From positions 1 through 55,422 of the forward strand of contig JAISQJ010000085.1 of the NCBI GenBank assembly GCA_031274285.1: 55,422 bases of DNA, in the 5' to 3' direction. A model generated the notes under the pieces. The model saw only the letters and a program-made list of their open reading frames with translations, was not told the origin of the DNA and did not search any database. The position numbers and the translations under genes were made by a program. How positions within the stretch are numbered: the stretch's first letter is position 1; every line of letters begins with the position of its first letter. Shown here piece after piece: positions 8,046-17,281 of the stretch. This DNA comes from Treponema sp. (GTDB lineage Bacteria > Spirochaetota > Spirochaetia > Treponematales > Breznakiellaceae).

Positions 8046-9626
8046 TTACAGTATCACGCTAAAGATCCGCAGGCCCTGGCAGTCTACCCACTCCTCGCAG
8101 GGGCTTTGGTTCCCCTCCTGCCTGAAGTCGAAACTTACCAGGTAGCCGCTGCCTGCGCCCCGGCTTTTCAGGTAACCCGCCAGTTGGCCCTGGGCCGCCT
8201 TATGGCTGACCCCGCCGTGCCAGATTTTTAACTCAACAATAAATTCATCCCGGCCAAAGTTGACCACCAGGTCCATGCGCCGGGAATCGGCAAGCTGGCT
8301 TTCAATATGGTAAAAGCCCCGGCCATTTATGAGAGGCTTGAGGTAGGACAAAAATAGCAGCATGCCCTGGCGCTCAAGAAAAGGGGCGTCCTTTTTGTTG
8401 TACAACTGCCGGTAATGTTCGGCGAATTTCCGAAGGGCCAGTTCCATGTTAAAGCGGCCCCCGGCAATGACATCCTCCGCCAAAACGCCGGTGATCCGTT
8501 TTTGATCATCGTGGTGCGCGTCCTTGGACATAAAATAATCGGCTATAACCAGCTCGAATATTTTATTGCCGATACGAATCTTCCCGCCCTGCTGTTTTAC
8601 AAAGCCGAACATCAGCGCCCATTCCACCGCAGGGTCCCGGATAGAGTAGGGTTTTTCCGTGCTTAAAAACAGCATGGCATAGATAAACCCGGAAAGGTCC
8701 TTATAGGACTCCAGATTTTTTATGATATCGTCAAACAGGGTGTTCTGCTCTTCGTTGACGATGTACCGTATTGCCTTTTGAATACCCTCCGCCGTCCAGT
8801 CTTTTCCAAATTCTTCATCAATGAGCTTACAAATATCAGAAACCAGGTAGGGGTAACCATCGGTATAATCATAAATGAGTGAGGAGATGGCAGGAATATC
8901 CATGCCGCTATGGTGATCGTTTTCGTATTCGATTAGCATGGCGGCAATTTCGGCAGGGTTAAAGGACATATCCACTTTAAAGTTTGCTGCAATATTCCAG
9001 GGGGAATTCCGCACCACGCCCTCAGCAGCGGTTGGGGTATAAACGCCTTCGTTTATCAATTTAAGTTTCAGATTTTTGATATCGTAGACCCCGGCCAGGA
9101 TCACGCTTTGGAAGGTAAAATCCTTTCCCCTGTCCCGGGCCAAATACTTATCCCGCAGCATGCCCAGGAAGTGAATATAGACCCGGTTATTACTCGTTTT
9201 GTCTACTTCATCGATCATAAGGACGATCTTTTTGCCACGGCACATGCTGGTGATATGTTCACCAAGGGCCTTGAAATCGATGACCAAAGGGTTAACCCAG
9301 TCGGCGGCATAAGCCGGATCCTCCGCCGCAGCGCCGGATTGTATGGCCCGTTGAACGCGGCCCATGAAGGTATCACAAAAAGCCGCGGGGGTCTCAAAAC
9401 TCTCATCCCCCAGTCCCTCAAAGCTGATCTGAGCCACGATATACTCATGGGCAAGGGTTTTTTCGAGCATGTTGAGGGTGGTGGTCTTGCCATACTGGCG
9501 GGCCCGGTTGATGGTAAAGTAATGCCCCTGGTCCACCATGGCCCGGATTTGGGCGAGTTTGCCCGAAATATCGGCCATGTAGTGCTTTTCGGGCACACAG
9601 AGCCCGGTAACGTTAAAATGGCGCAT
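8046..9626 (-). CDS. AAA-ATPase-like protein with C-terminal PD-(D/E)XK nuclease domain
   Basis: A 526-aa cytoplasmic protein. The N-terminal AAA-ATPase-like domain starts with RHFNVTGLCVPEKHYM and has Walker A RARQYGKTTTL (about 39-49) and Walker B IVLMIDEVDK (about 130-139). The C-terminal region ends in the PD-(D/E)XK-like segment MDLVVNFGRDEFIVELKIW (near residues 455-475), where Asp, Glu and Lys are placed as in that fold. This two-domain layout is common in gut bacteria and has no settled function. I use ATG 9626 because homology begins there; the open frame reaches 9749, but that extension looks like non-coding leader and would cover the promoter. The promoter places the transcription start at this ATG. 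Confidence 0.87.
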   Translation of the reverse strand: MRHFNVTGLCVPEKHYMADISGKLAQIRAMVDQGHYFTINRARQYGKTTTLNMLEKTLAHEYIVAQISFEGLGDESFETPAAFCDTFMGRVQRAIQSGAAAEDPAYAADWVNPLVIDFKALGEHITSMCRGKKIVLMIDEVDKTSNNRVYIHFLGMLRDKYLARDRGKDFTFQSVILAGVYDIKNLKLKLINEGVYTPTAAEGVVRNSPWNIAANFKVDMSFNPAEIAAMLIEYENDHHSGMDIPAISSLIYDYTDGYPYLVSDICKLIDEEFGKDWTAEGIQKAIRYIVNEEQNTLFDDIIKNLESYKDLSGFIYAMLFLSTEKPYSIRDPAVEWALMFGFVKQQGGKIRIGNKIFELVIADYFMSKDAHHDDQKRITGVLAEDVIAGGRFNMELALRKFAEHYRQLYNKKDAPFLERQGMLLFLSYLKPLINGRGFYHIESQLADSRRMDLVVNFGRDEFIVELKIWHGGVSHKAAQGQLAGYLKSRGAGSGYLVSFDFRQEGNQSPCEEWVDCQGLRIFSVIL

Positions 9627-9632
9627 GGATTC

Positions 9633-9662
9633 AGTATACCGCAAGGTAAGTCTGCCTGTCAG
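9633..9662 (-). promoter_or_regulatory. Promoter giving a predicted leaderless transcript
   Basis: On the minus strand, CTGACA, an 18-base spacer and TATACT, with six bases between the -10 box and the ATG at 9626. No Shine-Dalgarno sequence is visible before that ATG. Confidence 0.6.
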
Positions 9663-9708
9663 ACGAGGGGTCTTGTCCGGCCCCTCAAGGCGGTCCTCCG
9701 TCCAAACC

Positions 9709-9737
9709 TTGCTACAGTACCCCCTGGATGTTACACT
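9709..9737 (+). promoter_or_regulatory. Promoter of smc
   Basis: TTGCTA, a 17-base spacer and TACACT, about 58 bases upstream of the TTG start at 9796. It lies back to back with the promoter of the AAA gene on the other strand. Confidence 0.55.
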
Positions 9738-9795
9738 CTCCGGAAACACTGCGGCGGACGCCGCCTGGCGGACACCGCCTTATACGGAGAATCAC

Positions 9796-12700
9796 TTGTT
9801 TTTAAAGCGTTTGGACATATTCGGGTTTAAGTCTTTTGCCGACCGGACCCAGGTTGAGTTTGCCGAGGGGATCACCGCCCTGCTGGGCCCCAACGGCTGC
9901 GGCAAGTCCAACGTGGTGGACGCGGTCAAATGGGTCCTGGGGGAGCAGGCCTCCAAGGCGCTGCGGGCCGAGCGGATGGAAGACGTGATCTTCAACGGCA
10001 CGGAGAACCGCAAGGCCCTGAACGTGGCGGAAGTAACCCTTACCATCGCCAACGAAGCGGGGCTCCTGCCCCTGGATGTGCCGGAAATCGAGATTAAGCG
10101 GCGGCTCTACCGCTCCGGGGAGAGCGAGTATTACATCAATGCCCAAAGCGTGCGCCTGCGGGAACTGCGGGAACTTTTCTGGGACACCGGGGTAGGGAAG
10201 GGGGCCTACTCGGTGATGGAACAGGGCCGGATAGACCAAATCCTTTCCTCCAAGCCGGAGGAGCGGCGCTACCTCTTTGAGGAGGCTGCGGGAATCACCC
10301 GCTATAAGCTGCGGGGGGCCGAGGCGGAGCGGAATCTGGCGAAAACCGAGGAAAACACCCGCCAGGTGGAGGGGGTGCTGGGGGAAATCAGGCGTTCCCA
10401 CGACAGCCTCAAGGTCCAGTCGGAAAAAACCATCAAATACCGGGCCCTGCGGGAGGAGACCTTCAACCTGGAGCTGGATATTCAGCTTCTCAGGCTTAAG
10501 CAGTTCAAATACGAACTGAGCGGCAGAAAGGAAACCTTTGCCAAGCGCGAGGGGGAGCGGGATGCTATCCGGGCCGAGATGGAAGCGGCCAATAGATCCC
10601 TGGAAGAGAAAATGGACGAGGTAAACCTGATGGAGGAACAACTCGTCGAATACCAGAAGAACATCTACGGATTAACGGTGGAAAAGAACGCCAGGGAAAA
10701 GGAAGGGCGGCTCCTGGCCGAGCAGCGGGGGGAGATCCAGGGGAAGATTGGGCAGAACGAGGGCCGGGAAAAGGCTGTCCGGGGCAAGATTGAGGAGTTA
10801 AGCGCCGACGCCGGTGAACAGGATGCGGTGGTCCGGGATCGGCAGAAAAAAGCCGCGGACATCGACGGCAATATCAAGTCTTTCCAGGAAAATATCACCA
10901 TCGCCAGTACCCGTATCGGGGATAACGAAAACCAGGTCCTCCGCCTGGAGGCCGAAATCCGCCGCATGGGGGAGGAGCAGGGGGGCTACGAAAAGGACCT
11001 GGCGGCCATTACCGACGATATTGTGGCCGCCCTGGATGCGGGCCTTAGGGAGGCCGGCTATTCCGTGGCGGAGCGCCGCCGCCTGGAGGCGGAACTGTCG
11101 GAGACCCTGGGCCGGGTGAGGACCCTGCTGGCCGGCAGGGAAGCCCTGATCCGGGACCTGGCCGCCGCCGCAGGCGCGGCCGCGGAGCAGGGGGGCGCCG
11201 GAAGCCCCGGTCCCCAGGAACTTGCCCACATCGCCTCCGGCCTGGCGGGAGCCCTGGGGGAGGCCGCGCTGGGCGCCGATAAGGCCCTGGAACTCTTTGA
11301 AAGCTACCGGAAAAGTTCCCCCGCGTTTATCGACGACTTTCTCAGTCCCGAGGGGATCATCACCCAGAAGCGGGCCCTGGACGCCAAAATCCGGCTTACC
11401 AAGGACGGCATAGAGGAACGCCGCGGCCTTATCAGCGCCCTGCGCCGGGATAATGCGGAGCTGGGGGAGCGGATCAACGAGTACCGTAAGACCCTGGAGG
11501 ACCTGCGGGTAAACCGGGCCCAGGTGGAGGCCCAGGCCCATTCCGCGGAGGAACAGGCCCGGCTGATCCGCCGGGAACTTGCCGGCCAGGAGGGGCTCCT
11601 TAAAACCATCCGGGACGAGATTCTCCTGGACACCAAGCGGCTTGAGGAAACCAACGGCCGCATTGCCGCGGCGGGTGAGGAGATCGCCGGTATTGAGCGG
11701 CGGAGCGTCCTCCTGGCCAAAGAATCGGAAAAGCTGGAAAAGGACATTGCCAAGCGGAACGGGGATGTGGCGGGAAAGCAGGCGGCCATCAAAAAACGGG
11801 TGGCGGAACTTGCCAAGATCCAGGAAACCCTGGAAAAGATACACCTGGAACTGGTCCAGTCGGAGACGGAGATCAAGAACATCCAGGACAACTTCCGGGA
11901 AACCCATTCCAGGGACCTGCTGGAATTTGAGGAGCGGACCTTTCAGATTACCGCTTCCCCGCCGGAACTGCGGGAAAAGCTGGCGGCGGCCCGGGAGCGG
12001 CTGCGGAGCCTGGGATCGGTGAACCTGATGGCCCCGGAGGAATTTGCCGAGGTAAAGGAACGCTACGATTTTCTTACCAGCCAACTGGAAGACCTGAACA
12101 AGGCCCGCAGGGACCTGGAAAACCTAACCAGGGAGATCCGCTCGGAGTCCAAGGACCTTTTTGTAAGCGCCTACAACAAAATCAAACGGAATTTTCACAA
12201 TATGTTCCGCCGTCTTTTCGGCGGGGGCCGGGCGGAACTGCGGCTTTTGGATGAAAATCACGTGCTGGAATCGGGGATAGAAATTTACGCCCAGCCGCCG
12301 GGGAAAAAGCTGGAAAATATCAACCTCCTTTCCGGGGGGGAAAAATCCATGACCGCCGTGGCCCTGCTCTTTGCCACCCACATGGTGCGGCCTTCGCCGT
12401 TCTGCCTTTTGGACGAGATTGACGCGGCCCTGGACGAGGCCAATGTGGGCCGCTTTGTGCAGCTCCTGCGGGAATTTGCCCGCATAAGCCAGTTCATCGT
12501 GATAACCCACAACAAGCGGACCATTACCGGGGCAAGTACCCTGCTGGGCGTCACCATGGAAGAATCGGGGGTAAGCAAGATGATCTCCACCCGGCTGGAG
12601 AACAACGACAAGGCGGCCCCCCTGCCGGAGAGCGAAGCCTATGAAGAAGAGGATGTGGAATACGAGGACGGCAGGGAACTGCCCATCGGCATAGACGATC

Positions 12701-12807
12701 CCGCCCAGGTCAGCGAGGCGGAACTGCGGCCCATCAGAACAAGCCGGGCGCAGACCGCAACGACAACCGGCGGGGCCGCAGACGATATTACTCCCTTACA
12801 ACCTTGA
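9796..12807 (+). CDS. smc: Chromosome segregation protein SMC, without a recognisable hinge
   Basis: An ATPase that compacts and helps segregate the chromosome. The N-terminal head has FLKRLDIFGFKSFADRT and Walker A GPNGCGKSN (residues 31-39). Long coiled coils follow. The C-terminal head has LSGGEKS near residue 843 and Walker B CLLDEIDAALDEAN near 870. Start: TTG at 9796, with GGAGA 6 bases upstream; the open frame runs back to 9625 but shows no similarity there. At 1003 aa it is shorter than the usual 1150-1200. The centre (about residues 405-530) holds an Ala/Gly-rich helical stretch instead of the roughly 150-residue Gly-containing hinge domain. The tail beyond the ATPase is acidic. Its 3' end overlaps the convergent beta-mannosidase gene by 20 bases. 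Confidence 0.93.
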   Translation: MFLKRLDIFGFKSFADRTQVEFAEGITALLGPNGCGKSNVVDAVKWVLGEQASKALRAERMEDVIFNGTENRKALNVAEVTLTIANEAGLLPLDVPEIEIKRRLYRSGESEYYINAQSVRLRELRELFWDTGVGKGAYSVMEQGRIDQILSSKPEERRYLFEEAAGITRYKLRGAEAERNLAKTEENTRQVEGVLGEIRRSHDSLKVQSEKTIKYRALREETFNLELDIQLLRLKQFKYELSGRKETFAKREGERDAIRAEMEAANRSLEEKMDEVNLMEEQLVEYQKNIYGLTVEKNAREKEGRLLAEQRGEIQGKIGQNEGREKAVRGKIEELSADAGEQDAVVRDRQKKAADIDGNIKSFQENITIASTRIGDNENQVLRLEAEIRRMGEEQGGYEKDLAAITDDIVAALDAGLREAGYSVAERRRLEAELSETLGRVRTLLAGREALIRDLAAAAGAAAEQGGAGSPGPQELAHIASGLAGALGEAALGADKALELFESYRKSSPAFIDDFLSPEGIITQKRALDAKIRLTKDGIEERRGLISALRRDNAELGERINEYRKTLEDLRVNRAQVEAQAHSAEEQARLIRRELAGQEGLLKTIRDEILLDTKRLEETNGRIAAAGEEIAGIERRSVLLAKESEKLEKDIAKRNGDVAGKQAAIKKRVAELAKIQETLEKIHLELVQSETEIKNIQDNFRETHSRDLLEFEERTFQITASPPELREKLAAARERLRSLGSVNLMAPEEFAEVKERYDFLTSQLEDLNKARRDLENLTREIRSESKDLFVSAYNKIKRNFHNMFRRLFGGGRAELRLLDENHVLESGIEIYAQPPGKKLENINLLSGGEKSMTAVALLFATHMVRPSPFCLLDEIDAALDEANVGRFVQLLREFARISQFIVITHNKRTITGASTLLGVTMEESGVSKMISTRLENNDKAAPLPESEAYEEEDVEYEDGRELPIGIDDPAQVSEAELRPIRTSRAQTATTTGGAADDITPLQP

Positions 12808-15400
12808 CCAATGCCAAAGCCGGCGGCTGGGAACAGTGGTACACCCGGATGGTCTTATCGACGCCGGGAATAAGCTCGACATAGTTGTCGCTCATTTTAG
12901 TCCGGTCATCGGCGCTTGTAAGATAGGCAAAGGGCACGTAAGTTTCCCCCCGCAGGGTGACCAGGTAATCGTCCCCGTCTTTTTGGGAGGAAACGATAGA
13001 AGCCTTAAATGGGGGGAAATGGTAGGACCGGTAATTCCCCCGCAGGCTGGCGGCGGGATCAATGCTGTTGTTGTTTAAGGGGCGGACAAAGTAAAAACCT
13101 TTCAATAGGTCCCCTTTGGCTTCAAAGGCGGGTAGTTCGTTAAAAGAATGTTTACCCAGGGACAGGGCCGCCGTTTTTAGCTCCCCCTTTTCACCTGTAA
13201 AACTCATGTAGCCGTATTCCAATTCCAGGGGCAGGGCCTGGGGACTTTCGTTCAGCACGGTAATATAAGCCTGGCCCTCAAATACCCGGATAATGAGTTT
13301 TTGCGGGGCAAAGGCCCGCTTAAGGAAGTAGAACGAAATTTTCCGGGTCAGGTAATAATCCACCGTGGTCCAGCCGGTCTCCGGCCAGCAGTCGTTGTAC
13401 ATCCAGATAAGGGCCCCGGAAGTATGCTCCCTGCGGCGCAGGGCCTCCACCAGCTCCCGGTAGTTTACCCCCTGGAGAATCCCGGCGTAGAGGAGGTAGC
13501 CGTCTTCGTCCAGACTTTCCGCGGGGAACAGGTTGTAGCCCACGTGGAGCAGGAGGTTTTTCCCCTTGGAGTGGCCCATAAAATACTCGTGGTGCTTCCA
13601 GGAAACACTTTCAAAAGAAACCTTTTCCCCCGCGTGGTAGCGCTCAACGGAACTGCGCCGCAGGGGGCCGTGGTAGCCGTACTCGCTGGAAAAACGGACC
13701 ATGCCCGCCAGGGTGTCCAGGGATTCGTAGCGTTTCCGCTTCATCATGGCTTCCGACCGGGGGAGATTTTCCGGGTTCTCTATCTTGGAGATGAGCTTCC
13801 ATGCGTGAATATCGCCGGCAAAAGGATCATTGGCGGTGGCGCCAAAGAAGGGGGAACAGGGCATATAGGGAATAAGGGGGGAATGGGCCCGCACCGCCCG
13901 GGGCTGGATATAGTTAAATATCTTGTAGCCGTAAAAATAAGCGGGATCCATGGGCGGGGGGAACCAGTCGGTGTAGGATTCGTGAATCTCGTTGTTCCCC
14001 GTCCAGACCGCCATACAGGCGAAGTGGGCCAGCCGCCGGGCCTGATAATGGGCCTCCTTTTCCGCCTCGTAGAGAAAATCTTCCCGGTAATCGGGGTAGT
14101 AGGCGCAGGCGTACATAAAATCGTGCATCAGCATAATGCCGTTTTTTGAGCAGAGGTCGTAGAAATAATCCGGCTCGTAAACCCCGCCGCCCCACATCCG
14201 CAGCATGGTAAAATGCTGTTCCCTGGCCTCTTCCACCAGGACGCGGTATTTTTCCGGGGGAGTCCGCATATAAATGGAATCCGTGGGGACCCAGTTTCCC
14301 CCCTTGCAGTACACCGCTACGCCGTTCACCACAAAGCGGAAGTTCCGGGTGCCGTCGGGCCGTTTTGAATGATCAATCGTGATGGTACGCAGGCCGATAT
14401 GTTTTTCCGCCATTTTGGAGACGGAGCCCCGGCACTCCACCTGGGCGCAAACGGTGTAGAGATTCTGTTCCCCGTAGCCGTTGGGCCACCAGAGCCGGGG
14501 GGAACTTATTTCTATTTCTTCTTCATAAAAATTGGCCCCCCCGGGAAGGTACAGTTCCACGGTCTTTTCCAAAACCGGCTTACCCGGGGCGGTCTTTTCT
14601 TCGGCAATGGAGTATTTGAGGATCACCTCATCGGCGCTGGTGACACTGATATTGTCAATCTCAAAATGGAGCCGCACTTTGGCGGCGCTTTCGGTAATAG
14701 CCAGGGTATCGGCCCTAAAGGCCTGAATCTTCGCCCCGGTAAGGCCCTCCAGGTAAATCGCCCGGCCAATGCCGCAGGTGGGCAGCGCTTTACACCAGTC
14801 CCAGCCAAAGGTATAGGCGGGCTTCCTCATACCGGGGCGCTGGTTATGATTGCCGTTGACCGAATAATAAGACATGGAGTCCGCGGCCTCGTAACCGTCC
14901 TCAAGGCCGCCGGTAAGGCGGATAACTATCTGGTTTTTTCCGGGCTTAAGATACCGTTTTATATCCTCGTCAAAGGGGACAAAGGTATTTTTATGCTTAA
15001 AGGCGGGTATCCCGTTCAGGATAATGTCCGCCTTAAAATCGAGCATATCGATGTAGAGCCGGACCTGTTCGTGGGCGAAAAGTTCGGCGCTTACCTCAAA
15101 ATCCCGGATAAACCACCAGGCAAAATCCCCCACCCAGGCCAGGCGCTCCGTATGGTCCTGTTCCAGGGGTTCGGGTATGACCTCATTGTCGATCAGGGCG
15201 CTTAAAACATCGCAGGGAACCTGGGCCTTAAGAAAACCCTTTCGCTGGGGGAAGGGCCTTAAAGCGGCGCCCCCCTCTTTTGATCGCAGCAATTCAAAGG
15301 GCCCCTCCGGCCGGGAAAGCACCTCGTTAAACCGCTCGGGCCCCACATCAATAAATTCAGGCCGCAATTTCCATGCACCCGCCAAAGATTCTTGTATCAT
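12788..15400 (-). CDS. Glycoside hydrolase family 2 beta-mannosidase
   Basis: An 870-aa GH2 enzyme that would release mannose from the non-reducing ends of beta-mannosides. There is an N-terminal jelly-roll sugar-binding domain, an immunoglobulin-like domain around 220-340, and a TIM barrel from about 345. The acid/base Glu471 lies in AVWTGNNEIHES, the GNNE context typical of beta-mannosidases. The nucleophile Glu573 is in RFSSEYGYHG. No signal peptide is seen, so it should act in the cytosol on imported oligosaccharides. It is the last gene of a minus-strand operon: its GGAG ribosome site lies inside the stop region of the permease gene 3 bases upstream. Beta-mannosidase is favoured over beta-galactosidase or glucuronidase because of the motif context. 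Confidence 0.88.
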   Translation of the reverse strand: MIQESLAGAWKLRPEFIDVGPERFNEVLSRPEGPFELLRSKEGGAALRPFPQRKGFLKAQVPCDVLSALIDNEVIPEPLEQDHTERLAWVGDFAWWFIRDFEVSAELFAHEQVRLYIDMLDFKADIILNGIPAFKHKNTFVPFDEDIKRYLKPGKNQIVIRLTGGLEDGYEAADSMSYYSVNGNHNQRPGMRKPAYTFGWDWCKALPTCGIGRAIYLEGLTGAKIQAFRADTLAITESAAKVRLHFEIDNISVTSADEVILKYSIAEEKTAPGKPVLEKTVELYLPGGANFYEEEIEISSPRLWWPNGYGEQNLYTVCAQVECRGSVSKMAEKHIGLRTITIDHSKRPDGTRNFRFVVNGVAVYCKGGNWVPTDSIYMRTPPEKYRVLVEEAREQHFTMLRMWGGGVYEPDYFYDLCSKNGIMLMHDFMYACAYYPDYREDFLYEAEKEAHYQARRLAHFACMAVWTGNNEIHESYTDWFPPPMDPAYFYGYKIFNYIQPRAVRAHSPLIPYMPCSPFFGATANDPFAGDIHAWKLISKIENPENLPRSEAMMKRKRYESLDTLAGMVRFSSEYGYHGPLRRSSVERYHAGEKVSFESVSWKHHEYFMGHSKGKNLLLHVGYNLFPAESLDEDGYLLYAGILQGVNYRELVEALRRREHTSGALIWMYNDCWPETGWTTVDYYLTRKISFYFLKRAFAPQKLIIRVFEGQAYITVLNESPQALPLELEYGYMSFTGEKGELKTAALSLGKHSFNELPAFEAKGDLLKGFYFVRPLNNNSIDPAASLRGNYRSYHFPPFKASIVSSQKDGDDYLVTLRGETYVPFAYLTSADDRTKMSDNYVELIPGVDKTIRVYHCSQPPALALVKVVRE

Positions 15401-15403
15401 GTT

Positions 15404-16246
15404 TTACTCCTTTACTGAACCGCTTACCAGGTTTGAATAGATAAACCTTTGTAAAATCAGAAAGATTATCAACGATGGGATAATACAAATAACCACCCCC
15501 GCAAAAATCACCTCCCACTTGGCGCTAAAGGGCCCTATAAAACTGTAAAGGGCGGTTGATACCACCCGTTTACGGTTTAAGTACAGATTGGGGGTGTAAA
15601 AATCATTGTAGACGGCGATAAATTTTATGACCAATACGGTTCCTATCGCCGGCTGCAGCATGGGAAGGATAATGTTCCAGTACACCCGGGGGTAGGAGGC
15701 GCCGTCAATAATGGCGCTTTCGTCCAGGGACGTGGAGATTTGATTCATAAACTGGATAAAGATATAAATTGAGATAATATCGGTGCCCACATAAAGAATA
15801 ATGGGGGCGCCCATGGTATTATAAAGTCCCAGGCGGTTAATAACCTGGAACACGGTTACTTGAATGGTGATGCTGGGGAGCAGATTGGCGATAAGAAAGG
15901 CGGTTTTTACCGTGGTGGTAAGAATCGACTTAAAGCGCTGCACCACAAAGGCCGTCATGGTGCCAATCAGAATGGTTCCTACGCAGGAAACAATCAAGAT
16001 AAGGCAGGTATTCATAAGACCCTCAAGAACCCGGCCCTGAAAAAAAGCCTGGGAATAATTGCCCCATTGCAGGCTTTTGGGAACGGCAAAAACGCTGGAT
16101 TCAAGAAATTCCTGATGTTCCTTAAAAGAACCCAGCAATACGGTCATAATCGGAATAATGACCAGAATACAGGCCCCAATCAATACCGCGTATTTGAATA
16201 TCCGCAGGATCAGGTCTTTGACGTTTATATATCGTGTTTTATTCAC
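15404..16246 (-). CDS. CUT1 sugar ABC transporter permease (MalG type)
   Basis: A 280-aa inner-membrane permease with about six membrane helices. The EAA loop that contacts the ATPase is recognisable as DESAIIDGASYPRVYWNIILPMLQP. The C-terminus ends GSVKE, as is common in this type. The start is taken as GTG 16246, preceded by GGGGGAAGAG right after the stop of the upstream permease; the longer frame to 16303 would overlap that gene. It forms importer B with the MalF-type permease and the binding protein at 17282-18616, and it is followed 3 bases later by the beta-mannosidase gene. A mannoside substrate is an inference from that position. Confidence 0.88.
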   Translation of the reverse strand: MNKTRYINVKDLILRIFKYAVLIGACILVIIPIMTVLLGSFKEHQEFLESSVFAVPKSLQWGNYSQAFFQGRVLEGLMNTCLILIVSCVGTILIGTMTAFVVQRFKSILTTTVKTAFLIANLLPSITIQVTVFQVINRLGLYNTMGAPIILYVGTDIISIYIFIQFMNQISTSLDESAIIDGASYPRVYWNIILPMLQPAIGTVLVIKFIAVYNDFYTPNLYLNRKRVVSTALYSFIGPFSAKWEVIFAGVVICIIPSLIIFLILQRFIYSNLVSGSVKE

Positions 16247-16256
16247 CTCTTCCCCC

Positions 16257-17198
16257 TTAATCGTCCCCTTCTTTAAGCACCAGCCGCTGTAAAACCGTAG
16301 CAAAAATAATTATCAACAAAAGAACAATGCCCATGGCAGAGGCTAAACCAAAACGCTGCATCTTAAAGGCGGTATCTACGCTTTTCATAACAAAAGATTC
16401 GGTACCGTTCCTGCCCTGTGCGATAACATAGGGGATTTCATACACCGATATGGCCCCCCGGATTGCCAAAACCATCTGCAGGGTGACAATGGGCCGTATG
16501 CTGGGAAATATGATATACCGGAACTGCTGGCCCTCGCCGGCGCCGTCAAGATTGGCAGCTTCAAAAATTTCCGGATTGATGGACTGGATGGCGCCGATAA
16601 ACATAATAATGTTAAACCCGATATACCGCCAATTGGAAACAAAAACCATACAGATGTTCGCCAGCACCGGGCTGGCGGAAAGCCATATCCGAGGCTCCCC
16701 GCCAAAAAGCTGAATAATACTGTTGAGGATTCCCTCATATTTGTTGATCACCCCGTCGCTGGCGTAAAAAAAACGGCGGAAAATAATAGCCACCTCGATG
16801 CCGTTCATCATATAGGGAAAAAAGATAACACCCTTAAAAAAATTAGCCCAGCGTATTTTGGTACAAAGAATATTGGCGATAAGCAAGGCCACAACTATTT
16901 GGACCACCGCTCCGGCCATATAATACACACTGGTCATAAGGGGCATTAAGATATCGCTCTGGGTAAAAACCGCTTTGTAGTTATCAAGTCCAACCCAGCG
17001 GGCATTAAGGCCGAATTGGTCCCGTTCCTGGAAACTATAGGATACCATGTTAAGGGCGGGAATAGCGGTAAATAAAACGAGCAGTAATACCGGAGCCAGC
17101 AGAAAAAGACAGGTGGTAAAATACTTTTGCCCGGTATAGGTTTTTAACCACCGCAGCAGGCTCTTGCTACGGGGCTGCCGGTCTTGTTGTATATTCAA
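16257..17198 (-). CDS. CUT1 sugar ABC transporter permease (MalF type)
   Basis: A 313-aa membrane protein with six predicted helices and the EAA motif FEAANLDGAGEGQQFRYIIFP. It pairs with the MalG-type permease just downstream (10 bases between stop and GTG) to make the channel of importer B. A strong stem-loop separates it from the upstream binding-protein gene, so permeases are probably made in smaller amounts than the binding protein. There is no ATPase gene in the operon. Confidence 0.88.
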   Translation of the reverse strand: MNIQQDRQPRSKSLLRWLKTYTGQKYFTTCLFLLAPVLLLVLFTAIPALNMVSYSFQERDQFGLNARWVGLDNYKAVFTQSDILMPLMTSVYYMAGAVVQIVVALLIANILCTKIRWANFFKGVIFFPYMMNGIEVAIIFRRFFYASDGVINKYEGILNSIIQLFGGEPRIWLSASPVLANICMVFVSNWRYIGFNIIMFIGAIQSINPEIFEAANLDGAGEGQQFRYIIFPSIRPIVTLQMVLAIRGAISVYEIPYVIAQGRNGTESFVMKSVDTAFKMQRFGLASAMGIVLLLIIIFATVLQRLVLKEGDD

Positions 17199-17232
17199 TG
17201 TTCATCCTCCCAGACTTGAGGTTATTACGAAT

Positions 17233-17265
17233 AAAACCGCTATCCCCGCAGGGGATAGCGGTTTT
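17233..17265 (-). terminator. Intercistronic stem-loop between binding protein and permeases
   Basis: A perfect 15-bp stem (bases 17233-17247 with 17251-17265) with a 3-base GCA loop. Read on the minus strand it ends in TTTT. It probably causes partial termination or protects the upstream message from decay. Confidence 0.85.
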
Positions 17266-17281
17266 ACCGGCGGTGAAAAAC

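Noticed and set aside
9625-9795. N-terminal extension of smc
   Set aside because: No similarity, it would include the promoter, and TTG 9796 has a ribosome site and the conserved FLKRL start.
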